From Ferruginibacter sp. (GTDB lineage Bacteria > Bacteroidota > Bacteroidia > Chitinophagales > Chitinophagaceae), in the NCBI GenBank assembly GCA_030157685.1, contig JAOAUI010000361.1, forward strand, positions 77,802-118,384: a stretch of DNA of 40,583 nt. The letters run 5' to 3'. The notes under the pieces were generated by a model that saw only the letters and a program-made list of their open reading frames with translations, was not told the origin of the DNA and made no database searches. The position numbers and the translations under genes are program-made. Of the stretch, positions 8,089 to 17,345 are shown piece by piece (position 1 is the first letter of the stretch; each line of letters opens with the position of its first letter).

Positions 8089-8849
8089 TGATCAACTGTG
8101 TAATTATAGACGATGAAGCTAAAAACATTAAGCTGTTGCAGAACATGCTGGAAATGTATTGCCCTGCGGTAAAGGTTTTGGCAACAGATACCGAAGCAAA
8201 AAATGGATTATTATTGATAGATGAACTGCAACCACAGCTTGTTTTTTTAGATGTTGAAATGCCGCACCTGAACGGTTTTGACCTGCTTAAAAAACTAGAG
8301 CCCGTAAACTTCGAAACAATTTTTGTTACTGCTTACAGCCATTATGCCATTGAAGCATTTGAGCACCATGCTACCGGGTATATTACCAAACCCATCAATA
8401 CCGAAAAATTAATTGCGGCAGTTAATAACGCAACCAAACGCATTGAAGAAAAGAATATCAACAAAAACCTGTTCTCTCTTTTAGAAAAAAATACACAAGC
8501 TGCTGCGCCGGATAAAATTCCTTTATCAACCAGCAACGGGTTGGTTTTTGTAAAGCTTGCTGAAATTTTATATTGCGAAAGCAGCGGCAATTACACCAAC
8601 TTCTTTTTATGCACTGATAAAAAAATTATGGTTAGCCGGCAGCTGGGCGAATATGAAAAACTGCTGCCCGAAACAAACTTCACCCGCATTCACGATAAGT
8701 ATATCATCAACCTTTCCTTCATTAAAGAGTATATTAAAGGCAGTGGTGGCGATGTTATTTTGGAAAACGGAAAGGAATTACCAGTTGCATCACGCCGCAA
8801 AGAAGAATTTTTAGCCAGGTTTGAAAAATGGATAAAAAGGAAAGCATAA
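8085..8849 (+). CDS. LytTR-family response regulator
   Basis: 254 residues. The N-terminal receiver domain has IIDDEAKN (acidic pocket), the phospho-acceptor Asp56 in VFLDVEMPHLNG, the Thr/Lys switch residues in FVTAYSHYAIEAF and YITKPINTEKL. The C-terminal LytTR DNA-binding domain runs from about residue 145 to the end: LVFVKLAEILYCESSGNYT, then FTRIHDKYIINLSFIKEY and LPVASRRKEEFLARF. It acts as a cytoplasmic transcription factor activated by the partner kinase, whose gene it overlaps by 4 bp. LytTR proteins bind pairs of short direct repeats upstream of targets. The gene 136 bp downstream, on the same strand, is the obvious candidate target, but I could not identify clear binding repeats by eye. 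Confidence 0.93.
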   Translation: MMINCVIIDDEAKNIKLLQNMLEMYCPAVKVLATDTEAKNGLLLIDELQPQLVFLDVEMPHLNGFDLLKKLEPVNFETIFVTAYSHYAIEAFEHHATGYITKPINTEKLIAAVNNATKRIEEKNINKNLFSLLEKNTQAAAPDKIPLSTSNGLVFVKLAEILYCESSGNYTNFFLCTDKKIMVSRQLGEYEKLLPETNFTRIHDKYIINLSFIKEYIKGSGGDVILENGKELPVASRRKEEFLARFEKWIKRKA

Positions 8850-8927
8850 GCTTAATTTCTCTTTTCCTGCACTTATACACTCATCCCCCCCACATATACA
8901 TTTCAGCAAAACCTTCGCTTTCTTCTT

Positions 8928-8937
8928 TACATTTTTG
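8928..8937 (+). promoter_or_regulatory. Candidate promoter box for the surface-protein operon
   Basis: TACATTTTTG lies 48 nt before the start at 8986 and resembles the Bacteroidota -7 element with two extra bases (read as an octamer it is CATTTTTG). The 136-bp gap between the regulator and the first surface-protein gene is the only sizeable gap in this run of six genes, so a promoter here is expected. Confidence 0.3.
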
Positions 8938-8985
8938 TATCCACAATAAAAGGCTTTCCAAAAAGCTAATTTAAAAAATCAGGAT

Positions 8986-11730
8986 ATGAAAAAAATAAAA
9001 CTGCTTTTACTGTTACTGATGTTTGGCGCAGCTTCTGCCTACAGCCAGTTACAACAGATAAAAATTGTAAGCTTTACAGTAAAAAACCAGTTACCGCCAG
9101 TTATTGATAACTGGGGTAATATTCCCGGATCATTATTGCTGGTAGCGCAACTGCCGCCAAATGTAAGCGTAAAAGGTATCAGGCTGATGGTTCAGATAAA
9201 AGGTGGCGGCGCCATTATCTGCAGTAATAATTCGGCTGGCGGCATGCAGGTTGATGAATTTACAACCCGTACATTTTCGGCCAATGAGCTTACAGGTACT
9301 TTACAGGGCTGTCATGATCTTAAAGAAGGAAGCTATTCTATCTGCGTTCAGTTTTATAATGTTGACCGGGTGGCCATCAGCAATGAAGTGTGTAAAGAAT
9401 TTAGTGTAGAAGTGCCCAAAGAAACAGAATACAATCCGCCAACTTTAATAAATCCTGAAAATGGAAAAGTGTTTACCGAAGCAGAGTTAAGCAGGCCTGT
9501 AACTTTTCGCTGGACGCCGCTGGTACCCAAACCCAGGGACCCGGTTACCTACCGTTTAAAAGTATGGCAATTGATGCAGGGCCAAAACAGTACAGAAGCT
9601 ATGCGTACAAATCAACCCATTGTTACCAAAGACGTAGATAATATTACACAGGCTGTTGTTAACGGAATTTACACAGGCCCTTGCAGGCCACCATACCTGT
9701 GCGAATATGTTTGGCAGGTACAGGCACTAAACAGAGAAGGTAAACCCATGGGGAAAAACGAAGGCAGGAGTGAACCGTACACATTTAAAGTCGAAACGAA
9801 TACAACAACATCTGCAGCTCCTCAACTGGTTTCTCCAGCTGATGGAAAAGCATTTGCACAAAATGAAATGTCGGCACCGGTTATCTTCAGATGGACACCC
9901 GTTGTACCCAAGCCACAATCAGTTACTTACCGTTTAAAAGTGTGGCAACTGATGCAGGGCCAAAGTGCTACAACAGCCATGCGTACAAATCAACCCATTG
10001 TTACTAAAGATGTAGATAATATAACCCAGGCTGTAGTTAGCGGAATTTATACAGGCCCCTGCAGGCCCCCTTATTTATGTGAATTTGTATGGCAGGTACA
10101 GGCGGTTAACAGAGAAGGCAATCCTGTAGGAAACAATGAAGGTAAAAGCGAATTGTGGTCTTTTAAAGTTGGAGAAAACAATAATTCAACTATAAAAAAT
10201 CTATCTCCCGATGACAAAAAACAATTTGCACCCAATGATGCAAAAAACAATATCAGCTTTCGCTGGACACCGCTTGTACCTAAGCCACAGGAACCTGTTA
10301 CCTACCGTTTAAAAGTTTGGCAACTGATGCAGGGCCAGAATGGTACACAGGCCATGCGTAGCAATCAACCTATTGTTACCAAAGATGTAGATAACATAAC
10401 ACAGGTAGATGTTGCATCCATATTAAGATCTGGTTGTACCAGCGGTCCTTGTTGTCCACCTTACCTCTGCGACTTTATCTGGAATGTGGAGGCCGTTATA
10501 CTTCAACCAGGCGCAACACTCAAAACTGTTGCAACAAGCGAACCTACTGAATTTATTGTAAGAGATAAAGCGACTTCAGGAAATGAATGTTCGCCACCAA
10601 AATTAGCAGAACCAGCCAATGCAAAATCATTTGCAGCAAAAGATATGAGTGCCCCGGTTTTATTTCGCTGGACACCACTTGTACCCAAACCACAGGAGCC
10701 GGTTACTTACCGGTTAAGAGTATGGCAATTGATGCAGGGGCAAAATAGTACACAGGCTATGCGTGAGAATAAACCTATTGTAACCAAAGATGTAGATAAT
10801 GTAACAGAAGCATCTGTAAGCGGTTTATACACCGGCCCTTGCAGGCCTCCTTATCTCTGCGATTTTATTTGGGAAGTGCAGGCATTAACCAGGGAAGGAA
10901 AGCCTGCCTGCGCAAAAAATGAAGGCAAAAGCGAAGCCTGGAGTTTTAAAATTCAAAACAATATTGATATACAGATTGACAGTTTAAAAGTTGGTTGTTG
11001 CGAAAAAGGAGTGCAATCCATTTATATTAAAGTAAGAAACAACCTGGCAAGTAGTGTAAATGTAGTAGCTGTAAAATATAAGATTAACGGAGTTGGAGCA
11101 TCTATAAATCTTTCACCCATTAGCCCTGTACCATCTCAAACTATTGCCGGCAATAGCTTTATTGTATTTACTGGAAGTGTTAAATGTGATCCTGCCATAA
11201 ACTTCCTTAAGTTTTTGGTAGATGCTGAAGACGTTACAGACCCGGATAATAAAGAAACAGAAGTAAAAAGCGATACGCTTCGCTGCGCCTGCACTGTATG
11301 CGATGAAAAGAATTTTATATTAAATGCACCTCCACCAGGCAATATAACCATCAGCAACAATACCATAACATTTAATCAGCCCATAACAGTAACAACCACA
11401 CCGACAAAAACAATCAAATCTATAAAAGCCGAACTGGTGTATTACGAAATGGTACCTGAAAATGATATGTGCATTCCCTGCAATAAAGATGCAGCTACAT
11501 ACGGACATTTTACAAACGGCATTAACAGCCAGGAATGGAACGGGCCGCAGCAATCTTTAAATATCAATATAACCACACCACAACTTACACCCTGTTGCAG
11601 CGCAGTATTTAAGTGGTGCATCAGGTATAAGATAGAATTTAAAGACTGCACCACCTGCAACAAACTGGTGTGTTATGAAAAGAAAAAAGAAGGATGCGAA
11701 AAAGTAAACCCTGATAAAAACATTAAATAA
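8986..11730 (+). CDS. Exported TANFOR-like repeat protein with Cys-rich C-terminal domain
   Basis: 914 residues. A signal peptide (MKKIKLLLLLLMFGAASAYS) precedes an N-terminal domain of about 120 residues containing LKEGSYSICVQFYNVDRVAIS. Its pattern resembles the TANFOR domain described from Tannerella forsythia proteins. Four tandem Fn3-like repeats follow (about residues 150-660), each with FRWTPLVPKPQEPVTYRLKVWQ-type cores, KDVDNIT and GPCRPPYLC. Residues about 660-770 are a further beta domain with CC and CACTVC motifs. The last 120 residues are a Cys-rich domain (CIPCNK, CCSAVFKWCIRYKIEF, DCTTCNKLVCYE) related to the end of the next protein. There is no type IX secretion tail and no lipobox, so how it is anchored is unclear. 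It is the first gene of a four-gene cluster, 6 nt before the PKD gene. The TANFOR assignment is by pattern memory. Confidence 0.7.
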   Translation: MKKIKLLLLLLMFGAASAYSQLQQIKIVSFTVKNQLPPVIDNWGNIPGSLLLVAQLPPNVSVKGIRLMVQIKGGGAIICSNNSAGGMQVDEFTTRTFSANELTGTLQGCHDLKEGSYSICVQFYNVDRVAISNEVCKEFSVEVPKETEYNPPTLINPENGKVFTEAELSRPVTFRWTPLVPKPRDPVTYRLKVWQLMQGQNSTEAMRTNQPIVTKDVDNITQAVVNGIYTGPCRPPYLCEYVWQVQALNREGKPMGKNEGRSEPYTFKVETNTTTSAAPQLVSPADGKAFAQNEMSAPVIFRWTPVVPKPQSVTYRLKVWQLMQGQSATTAMRTNQPIVTKDVDNITQAVVSGIYTGPCRPPYLCEFVWQVQAVNREGNPVGNNEGKSELWSFKVGENNNSTIKNLSPDDKKQFAPNDAKNNISFRWTPLVPKPQEPVTYRLKVWQLMQGQNGTQAMRSNQPIVTKDVDNITQVDVASILRSGCTSGPCCPPYLCDFIWNVEAVILQPGATLKTVATSEPTEFIVRDKATSGNECSPPKLAEPANAKSFAAKDMSAPVLFRWTPLVPKPQEPVTYRLRVWQLMQGQNSTQAMRENKPIVTKDVDNVTEASVSGLYTGPCRPPYLCDFIWEVQALTREGKPACAKNEGKSEAWSFKIQNNIDIQIDSLKVGCCEKGVQSIYIKVRNNLASSVNVVAVKYKINGVGASINLSPISPVPSQTIAGNSFIVFTGSVKCDPAINFLKFLVDAEDVTDPDNKETEVKSDTLRCACTVCDEKNFILNAPPPGNITISNNTITFNQPITVTTTPTKTIKSIKAELVYYEMVPENDMCIPCNKDAATYGHFTNGINSQEWNGPQQSLNINITTPQLTPCCSAVFKWCIRYKIEFKDCTTCNKLVCYEKKKEGCEKVNPDKNIK
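9436..10965 (+). repeat. Four tandem ~375-400 bp coding repeats
   Basis: The repeats start near 9436, 9817, 10192 and 10591 and encode units of about 125-133 residues. The central 110 bp of each (from ACCGTTTAAAAGT to GTAGATAAT) is almost identical at DNA level, which suggests recent duplication or gene conversion. Unit 3 differs: it has an insertion (ASILRSGCTS) and GPCC in place of GPCR, giving extra cysteines. Confidence 0.9.
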
Positions 11731-11736
11731 ACTGCC

Positions 11737-14700
11737 ATGAAGAAGATATTCAACATAATTATTGCATTATTTGTTTTTGCCAGCGCTGCGCAGGCACAAC
11801 AAACGGCCTGCTGCCCCGAATTTAAAATGGTTTTCAAAAGGGATTTTGATTGTACCAGGGAAGGTTCCTGTTTGCAGGGGCCGATTGGAGGCAATGAAGA
11901 ACACTTTACCGCCAGCATGTGCAAGTACAGCACCAATACCTTTTTGATTGTGCCCAATTTACCCGGCTATACCTATAACTGGGTTATTACCGGAGGTACG
12001 CCAACATCTGCCACCGGAAATCCGGTAACCATTACCTGGGGTGGCGGCGGTACCGGTACAATTATGGTAACCATTACCAGTGCAGACGGAAGCTGTAAAA
12101 AAACTATCAAAGAAACAATATGCTTACGTGATGCGCCCGTTGCTTCATTTACGTTTACCCAAAGCAGCCCCTGTGCCGGAGCTTTGGTATCTTTTTCAAA
12201 CACATCAACTGGCGCAGCCGGTGTTTCCTGGGACTTTGGTGATGGTAATTTTGCCGGCAATGTAAATAACCCAACACATGTTTATACTTCGCCGGGTGTA
12301 TATAATGTAACAATCTATGTTACCAATGATACAGCAGACTGCAGGCCTACAGCACCACCGGGACAGGGACAAAAACCCTGTTGTGGATGTACCAGTTCTT
12401 ATACACTACAGGTAACTGTTGTTGCAGGCAGCCCTTTATTAATTGTACCCAAGGAATGTATTAATCAGTGTTTATGTGCCGGAGATACAGCAGAGTATTG
12501 TATAACCGTACCATGCCCCGGGCCAATTACCTGGACGGTCTCCCCCGGATCAACAATTCTTTCTGGCCAGGGTACTCAGTGTGTAAAAATAAGATGGGGA
12601 ACTACTTACCCAACAACCATTTCAGTTAGTGCGCCCAATTGCGGAAATCCTTGTGGTAATACTGCAACGTTAAGTGTTCCGGTGCTGGTAAACAATATTC
12701 CAATACAGCCAAACACTATAATTCCGGTATGCCAGTTTACTACGCAAACCTATTCGTTACCGGCAATGCCCGGTGTGTTTTATAATTGGACAGTAACCGG
12801 CGGAACCATAGTTGGACCAAACGTTAATACCTCAGTAATAACAGTAAGCTGGGGAGCCGGACCAACAGGCGTGATAACCTGCACATATAATAATCCACTT
12901 AAAAAGAATTGCAGCGGAACCAGTACAAAAAATGTAAGTATTAAACCTGTATTAAAAATAAACGGCCCTTCACAAAGCTGTGTGGGTTGTACAGCTTTCT
13001 TCTTTACATCTGGGGGCCCTGTTACCTGGACAGGCTCTCCCGGATTGACTTTTTCTCCTGCGACTGGGCCAAGCACAACCGTTAGCTTCCCTGTATCGGC
13101 TACTACCAATACCTATACTATTACCGGAACCGGTGGAGCTGGTGTTTATTGTAATTCGCCGGTATCAGCATTTATTGTTGTTGCGCCAAGGCCTGTATTA
13201 ACCATTCTGCCAACATCGGCTACGGCATGCCCAAATACACCGGTAACTTTTGTAGCAACTTCTACCGTAACAACCTCCCCCATTAACTGGGTACTGCCTG
13301 CCGGTGCCACTATGATAGCCAACAGTGGCCCGCAATTGGATACTGCTGTAATAAGTTTTGCAACTATTCCTGCCGGAGGAGTTACTGTAACAGCAACCCA
13401 AAACTGTGCATTTAATTTAGCCTGTTCACAAGGCACAGCATCTGTAACGGTAAAAAAACCACAGGCTCCCCTTTTAGCCACACCACCCAATCCCTGTATT
13501 GATCAAACATCATCTTATTCAATTTCAAATTATATTCCCGGCATAACCTATACCTGGACTATCAGCAATAATTTAGGCACCATCACTTTGGGCCAGGGCT
13601 CAGGTACCATTAATGTGCTATGGCATGGAAACAATGCTGTTGCCAATACAGGTACAATAACAGTAAGTAATTGCGGAGGTTCAGTTTCAGTGCCCGTAAC
13701 AGTAACACTACCTGTTTATCCAACCATAACTGTTGGCGGCACCTGTATTAAAAACGGCATGACCTTAACATCCAGTACGGCCGGACCTTATACATGGACA
13801 GGCCCGGGTATTGTTGGGTCAACAACAACCCAAACAATAAACATTAACCAGCCGGGGCAGTATTGTGTAACGATCAACTCCGGTGCTCCGGGCAGTTGTG
13901 GTCAAACAAAATGTATTACCATTCCACCAAACCCTTATTGGGTAAAAATTATACCACCTTGCAGTGTTTCTTCCTGTAACCCGGCAACATTAAGTGTGCT
14001 GTTAACAGTGGCAACAAATATTCCTTCGCCCACAAATTGCCAATGGCTTTATCAGCCACCGGGCGGCGGGCCGTTTACGGTTGTGTCTACCACATGCGGT
14101 AATTATACAGCCACTTTGCTGGGCACTTATTATATGGTAATCACCGATCCTAACGGATGTAAAGACACTTCCAATATCATCAGGATACCTCAGGATATAA
14201 ATATCTGTTGTACTACACCAGCCTGTAGTGCATTATCCGGTGTTCAGTTTAATTTTACGCACAGCGGTTGCCAGCCAACAGCATTTACAGGCTCACCATT
14301 AGTATTACCGCCAGGATGGACAACTGGTACCCTACATCCAACCATTTGTTATGGCGATGGAACATCAGATGATTTTATCAGCTTGAATACAACACATCAA
14401 TATCCGGCTGCAGGACAGTACACTGCCTGTGTTGTTCAAAAAGTTGTAAAAATCAGCAGTAATGATACCTGTTGTATAACCAACTGCAGGCAGGTTATAA
14501 TTCCTGTAGTAACAAAATTCACTGCATCTTATAATTGCAATACAGGATTATTGACCATGACTGATGGATCCAGTTATTATCCATCGGCTGCAGGAGCTGT
14601 TTATACATGGACATATTCGGGAGCCTACACCGGAACATTGACCAATGGGCCTAATCAAAGCATTACGCCAACTGCTTCGGGAAATTTTATCATAACCCTG

Positions 14701-17313
14701 AACATTGTGCTTAATGGATGCTCATCTTCCTATAACGTGCCCATATTAATAGTATTACCTGCGGCGCCAATAAATATCAACCCCAATCCAAGCTGCGATG
14801 GCTCACCGGTTTTCTTTTCAACTACGGCAGGCATGGCCAGTTATAACTGGCAGTTTGGTGATAACAGTTTTTCATTGATGGCATCACCACAGCATATTTA
14901 TCCTGGTCCGGGTACTTATAATATAACATTAACTGTTGTTACACCAGAAGGTTGTACAGTAATTAAAACAGGTACAGTTACCATTCAACCAAAACCAAAA
15001 GTTACCTTATCGCCAAACCCGGTAAAAATTTGCCCGGGCACTTCTGTTACATTAACACCAACTATTAATGCCAACGGAAATACCATGTGTCCTAATTTAT
15101 CGGACTATACTTTCCAATGGTATAATAACGGTAACCCTGTAGGTACAAATACAAACACATTTACAGCAACAAACTATGGAACTTATTATGCAGTGCTTAC
15201 AGGTACCAATGCAGCATGCAATTGCGTAATAACAACCGATACAGTTACAGTAAGCTGGTATCCCAAGCCAATTGCAAAGATCAAGGGTAACTCAACTGTT
15301 TGTATCAATCCAAATACCGGCACCGGCACTTTAAACCTTGAAAATACAGTCAGCGGTTATACAACCTATAACTGGAGTGCAAATAGTGGAAATGTTACTT
15401 TCAATTTCAATAATATTTACAACCCGGTTGCTACCATAACTGCGGCCGGTAATTACCAGATATTTTTACAGGTAACAGATGCCAATGGATGTATGGCTTA
15501 TGATACACTGTGTATTTATGCCAGCAACAGCCCTACAGTAATTGTAAATGCGCCGGGCGGAACTTTATGTTCGGGTAATGTATATTCATTACAGGCTGTG
15601 CCTACACCTGCAACAGCGCCACCAGCCGGGTATAATTATTTGTGGAATAATGGTGCAAACACCAATACTATAAATGTATCGGCACCGGGAGTTTACAATG
15701 CTATTGTTACAGATATGAATACAGGTTGTTCGGCTATGTCTAATTCTGTATTTATAAATGAAGGCCCCGATCTAAGCCTCTTCCCATCCTGCTGCGATAC
15801 CATTTGCAGCGACGCACCAATCAATATCATTCCACCATTGCCATTGGGTCCCGGACAAACGGCCTGCACCCTTTATACAATAGTGTGGATGGATAACGGA
15901 GTTCCTATATCTCCTCAGCCATCACCATGCAATACACTTAATACCGCTACGCTGGTACCCTTGCTGGGAATGCACAATATTTCTATTGCAGTTACGCTAA
16001 ATGGCTGTACCGACACTTCCAATGTGTTTCAGTTATACATCAAAGACTGCGAGTGCGATTGTAAAGAAAGCAAATGGGATAAGATCACATTAACCAAGGG
16101 CAAAGCCGAAGCAGATCCTAAAGATCCCAAAGATGATCCTGCCCTGGCAAAATCCGGCAAGGCGGTGGTTATTGATAACCCCAATACCATTAGCATAAAC
16201 TGCGATAAAACATATAAACTTGATTGCAATAAACCTTACACAATCAACGCAGGTTACTTATGTAAGGATACTGCATGCCCCGGAAAAGTTACCTATAGTT
16301 TACAGCCGCCCAGCGGAGCTCCCATAACCGGAAGCATGCCGCCTGCACTTAATTTTACACCTACACAAAACGGTACCTATGTACTTACAATGTACGGCTG
16401 GTGCGGTGATAAGATATGCGATACCTGTATCATTAAATTTGAAGTGAATTGTGTAGCGTGTGATTGTAAAGGCAGCAAGTGGGGAGAGCAAATGGTTACG
16501 ATTGATAATAACACCAAAAATTTTAAATGCGGACAGCAGTACGATGTAAAATGTAAAATACCAGTCACAGTTAACGCAAATTATTTATGTGCTGATCCAA
16601 AATGTAACGGAGCTGTTACCTATTCCCTGCAGGGGCCAACCGGTGGACCAACAACCGGAACTTTACCGCTGACATTTACACCAATTCAAAACGGTACGTA
16701 TACTTTAACCATGTATGGCTGGTGCGGTACTACGCTTTGTGATAGTTGTGTAATTAAATTTAAAACAGATTGTAAGGAAGAAGATTGCTGTCCCTATGAT
16801 ATTAAAGCAACAACAGGAACTGTCAAGTATGATTATACACAGATACCAAACGCAACTGTTGCTGCGCAAATATTTACCATTAATGGTTTGGCATTGGCAA
16901 CCATTACCGAAGTTAGAGCTAATGTGGTTAGCTACGATATAACTGATAATTTTGGTAAGGAATGTATGAAATGCGTTAACCTGCCGTTTACCTGGGCAAG
17001 CATTGCATCTGCAGCAAGTATTGGCGCAGCGCCGGGTTTGATAACCATGTATGGCGGAACAACAGTTGTTTCATTTAATGGCAGCGGCGCTGATGCATAC
17101 AAAAACCCAAGAGAAGTGGTATGGAATAACGGAAGCCCGATTGCCATACCAAACGGAGCAAACATTGGTATGAACTTTATTTTACCGCCGGTGCCTGCAA
17201 TTGACTGTTGTGAGCTGAAAGGAAAGATCTGTGTTAAATTTACTTTCCGTGATAAAGATTGTAAGGAATGTGAAGTGATTGCATGTTTTGATTTTGTAAT
17301 CAAGAAAAAATAA
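11737..17313 (+). CDS. Giant Cys-rich PKD-domain surface protein
   Basis: 1858 residues with a signal peptide (MKKIFNIIIALFVFASAAQAQ). It is a chain of Ig/PKD-like beta domains. A PKD-like unit with YNWVITGG and ITWGGGGTGTI (about residues 67-120) is followed by a true PKD with WDFGDG (about 135-198). More WTVTGG/ITVSWG and WTISNN/INVLWHG units follow, then a second PKD with YNWQFGDN (about 1012-1075). Near the C-terminus are two tandem Cys-rich units (about 1437-1573 and 1574-1683), then a final domain (1684-1858) with CCELKGKICVKFTFRDKDC and CEVIACFDF, homologous to the end of the preceding protein. Paired cysteines throughout suggest many disulphides outside the cytoplasm. No type IX tail is visible. 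It is likely a long surface filament or adhesin; function is not known. It sits 6 nt after the TANFOR-like gene and 32 nt before the barrel gene. Confidence 0.85.
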   Translation: MKKIFNIIIALFVFASAAQAQQTACCPEFKMVFKRDFDCTREGSCLQGPIGGNEEHFTASMCKYSTNTFLIVPNLPGYTYNWVITGGTPTSATGNPVTITWGGGGTGTIMVTITSADGSCKKTIKETICLRDAPVASFTFTQSSPCAGALVSFSNTSTGAAGVSWDFGDGNFAGNVNNPTHVYTSPGVYNVTIYVTNDTADCRPTAPPGQGQKPCCGCTSSYTLQVTVVAGSPLLIVPKECINQCLCAGDTAEYCITVPCPGPITWTVSPGSTILSGQGTQCVKIRWGTTYPTTISVSAPNCGNPCGNTATLSVPVLVNNIPIQPNTIIPVCQFTTQTYSLPAMPGVFYNWTVTGGTIVGPNVNTSVITVSWGAGPTGVITCTYNNPLKKNCSGTSTKNVSIKPVLKINGPSQSCVGCTAFFFTSGGPVTWTGSPGLTFSPATGPSTTVSFPVSATTNTYTITGTGGAGVYCNSPVSAFIVVAPRPVLTILPTSATACPNTPVTFVATSTVTTSPINWVLPAGATMIANSGPQLDTAVISFATIPAGGVTVTATQNCAFNLACSQGTASVTVKKPQAPLLATPPNPCIDQTSSYSISNYIPGITYTWTISNNLGTITLGQGSGTINVLWHGNNAVANTGTITVSNCGGSVSVPVTVTLPVYPTITVGGTCIKNGMTLTSSTAGPYTWTGPGIVGSTTTQTININQPGQYCVTINSGAPGSCGQTKCITIPPNPYWVKIIPPCSVSSCNPATLSVLLTVATNIPSPTNCQWLYQPPGGGPFTVVSTTCGNYTATLLGTYYMVITDPNGCKDTSNIIRIPQDINICCTTPACSALSGVQFNFTHSGCQPTAFTGSPLVLPPGWTTGTLHPTICYGDGTSDDFISLNTTHQYPAAGQYTACVVQKVVKISSNDTCCITNCRQVIIPVVTKFTASYNCNTGLLTMTDGSSYYPSAAGAVYTWTYSGAYTGTLTNGPNQSITPTASGNFIITLNIVLNGCSSSYNVPILIVLPAAPININPNPSCDGSPVFFSTTAGMASYNWQFGDNSFSLMASPQHIYPGPGTYNITLTVVTPEGCTVIKTGTVTIQPKPKVTLSPNPVKICPGTSVTLTPTINANGNTMCPNLSDYTFQWYNNGNPVGTNTNTFTATNYGTYYAVLTGTNAACNCVITTDTVTVSWYPKPIAKIKGNSTVCINPNTGTGTLNLENTVSGYTTYNWSANSGNVTFNFNNIYNPVATITAAGNYQIFLQVTDANGCMAYDTLCIYASNSPTVIVNAPGGTLCSGNVYSLQAVPTPATAPPAGYNYLWNNGANTNTINVSAPGVYNAIVTDMNTGCSAMSNSVFINEGPDLSLFPSCCDTICSDAPINIIPPLPLGPGQTACTLYTIVWMDNGVPISPQPSPCNTLNTATLVPLLGMHNISIAVTLNGCTDTSNVFQLYIKDCECDCKESKWDKITLTKGKAEADPKDPKDDPALAKSGKAVVIDNPNTISINCDKTYKLDCNKPYTINAGYLCKDTACPGKVTYSLQPPSGAPITGSMPPALNFTPTQNGTYVLTMYGWCGDKICDTCIIKFEVNCVACDCKGSKWGEQMVTIDNNTKNFKCGQQYDVKCKIPVTVNANYLCADPKCNGAVTYSLQGPTGGPTTGTLPLTFTPIQNGTYTLTMYGWCGTTLCDSCVIKFKTDCKEEDCCPYDIKATTGTVKYDYTQIPNATVAAQIFTINGLALATITEVRANVVSYDITDNFGKECMKCVNLPFTWASIASAASIGAAPGLITMYGGTTVVSFNGSGADAYKNPREVVWNNGSPIAIPNGANIGMNFILPPVPAIDCCELKGKICVKFTFRDKDCKECEVIACFDFVIKKK
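16048..16785 (+). repeat. Two tandem Cys-rich coding repeats in the PKD protein
   Basis: Unit 1 (about 137 residues) and unit 2 (about 109 residues) both run from CDCK.SKW to a CDTCIIKF/CDSCVIKF end. They share the core C...Y.vkC..P, YLC, VTYSLQ.P, FTP.QNGTY.LTMYGWCG. Unit 1 has a 25-residue charged insertion rich in Lys, Asp and Pro (KAEADPKDPKDDPALAKSG). I do not know this repeat as a named domain. Confidence 0.8.
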
Positions 17314-17345
17314 AATACTCATTGGTTAAACCCAAACCGATTTTT

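Noticed and set aside
12780-13490. Several minus-strand frames of 67-114 codons inside the PKD gene
   Set aside because: Low-complexity shadows of the Thr/Gly/Pro-rich beta domains (for example frames rich in V, T, G and P); no start or domain support.
11737-17313. Type IX secretion C-terminal sorting domain in the PKD protein
   Set aside because: The end (CEVIACFDFVIKKK) lacks the usual PNP/GxY...LxK-type tail signature; the Cys-rich end is shared with the 914-residue protein instead.
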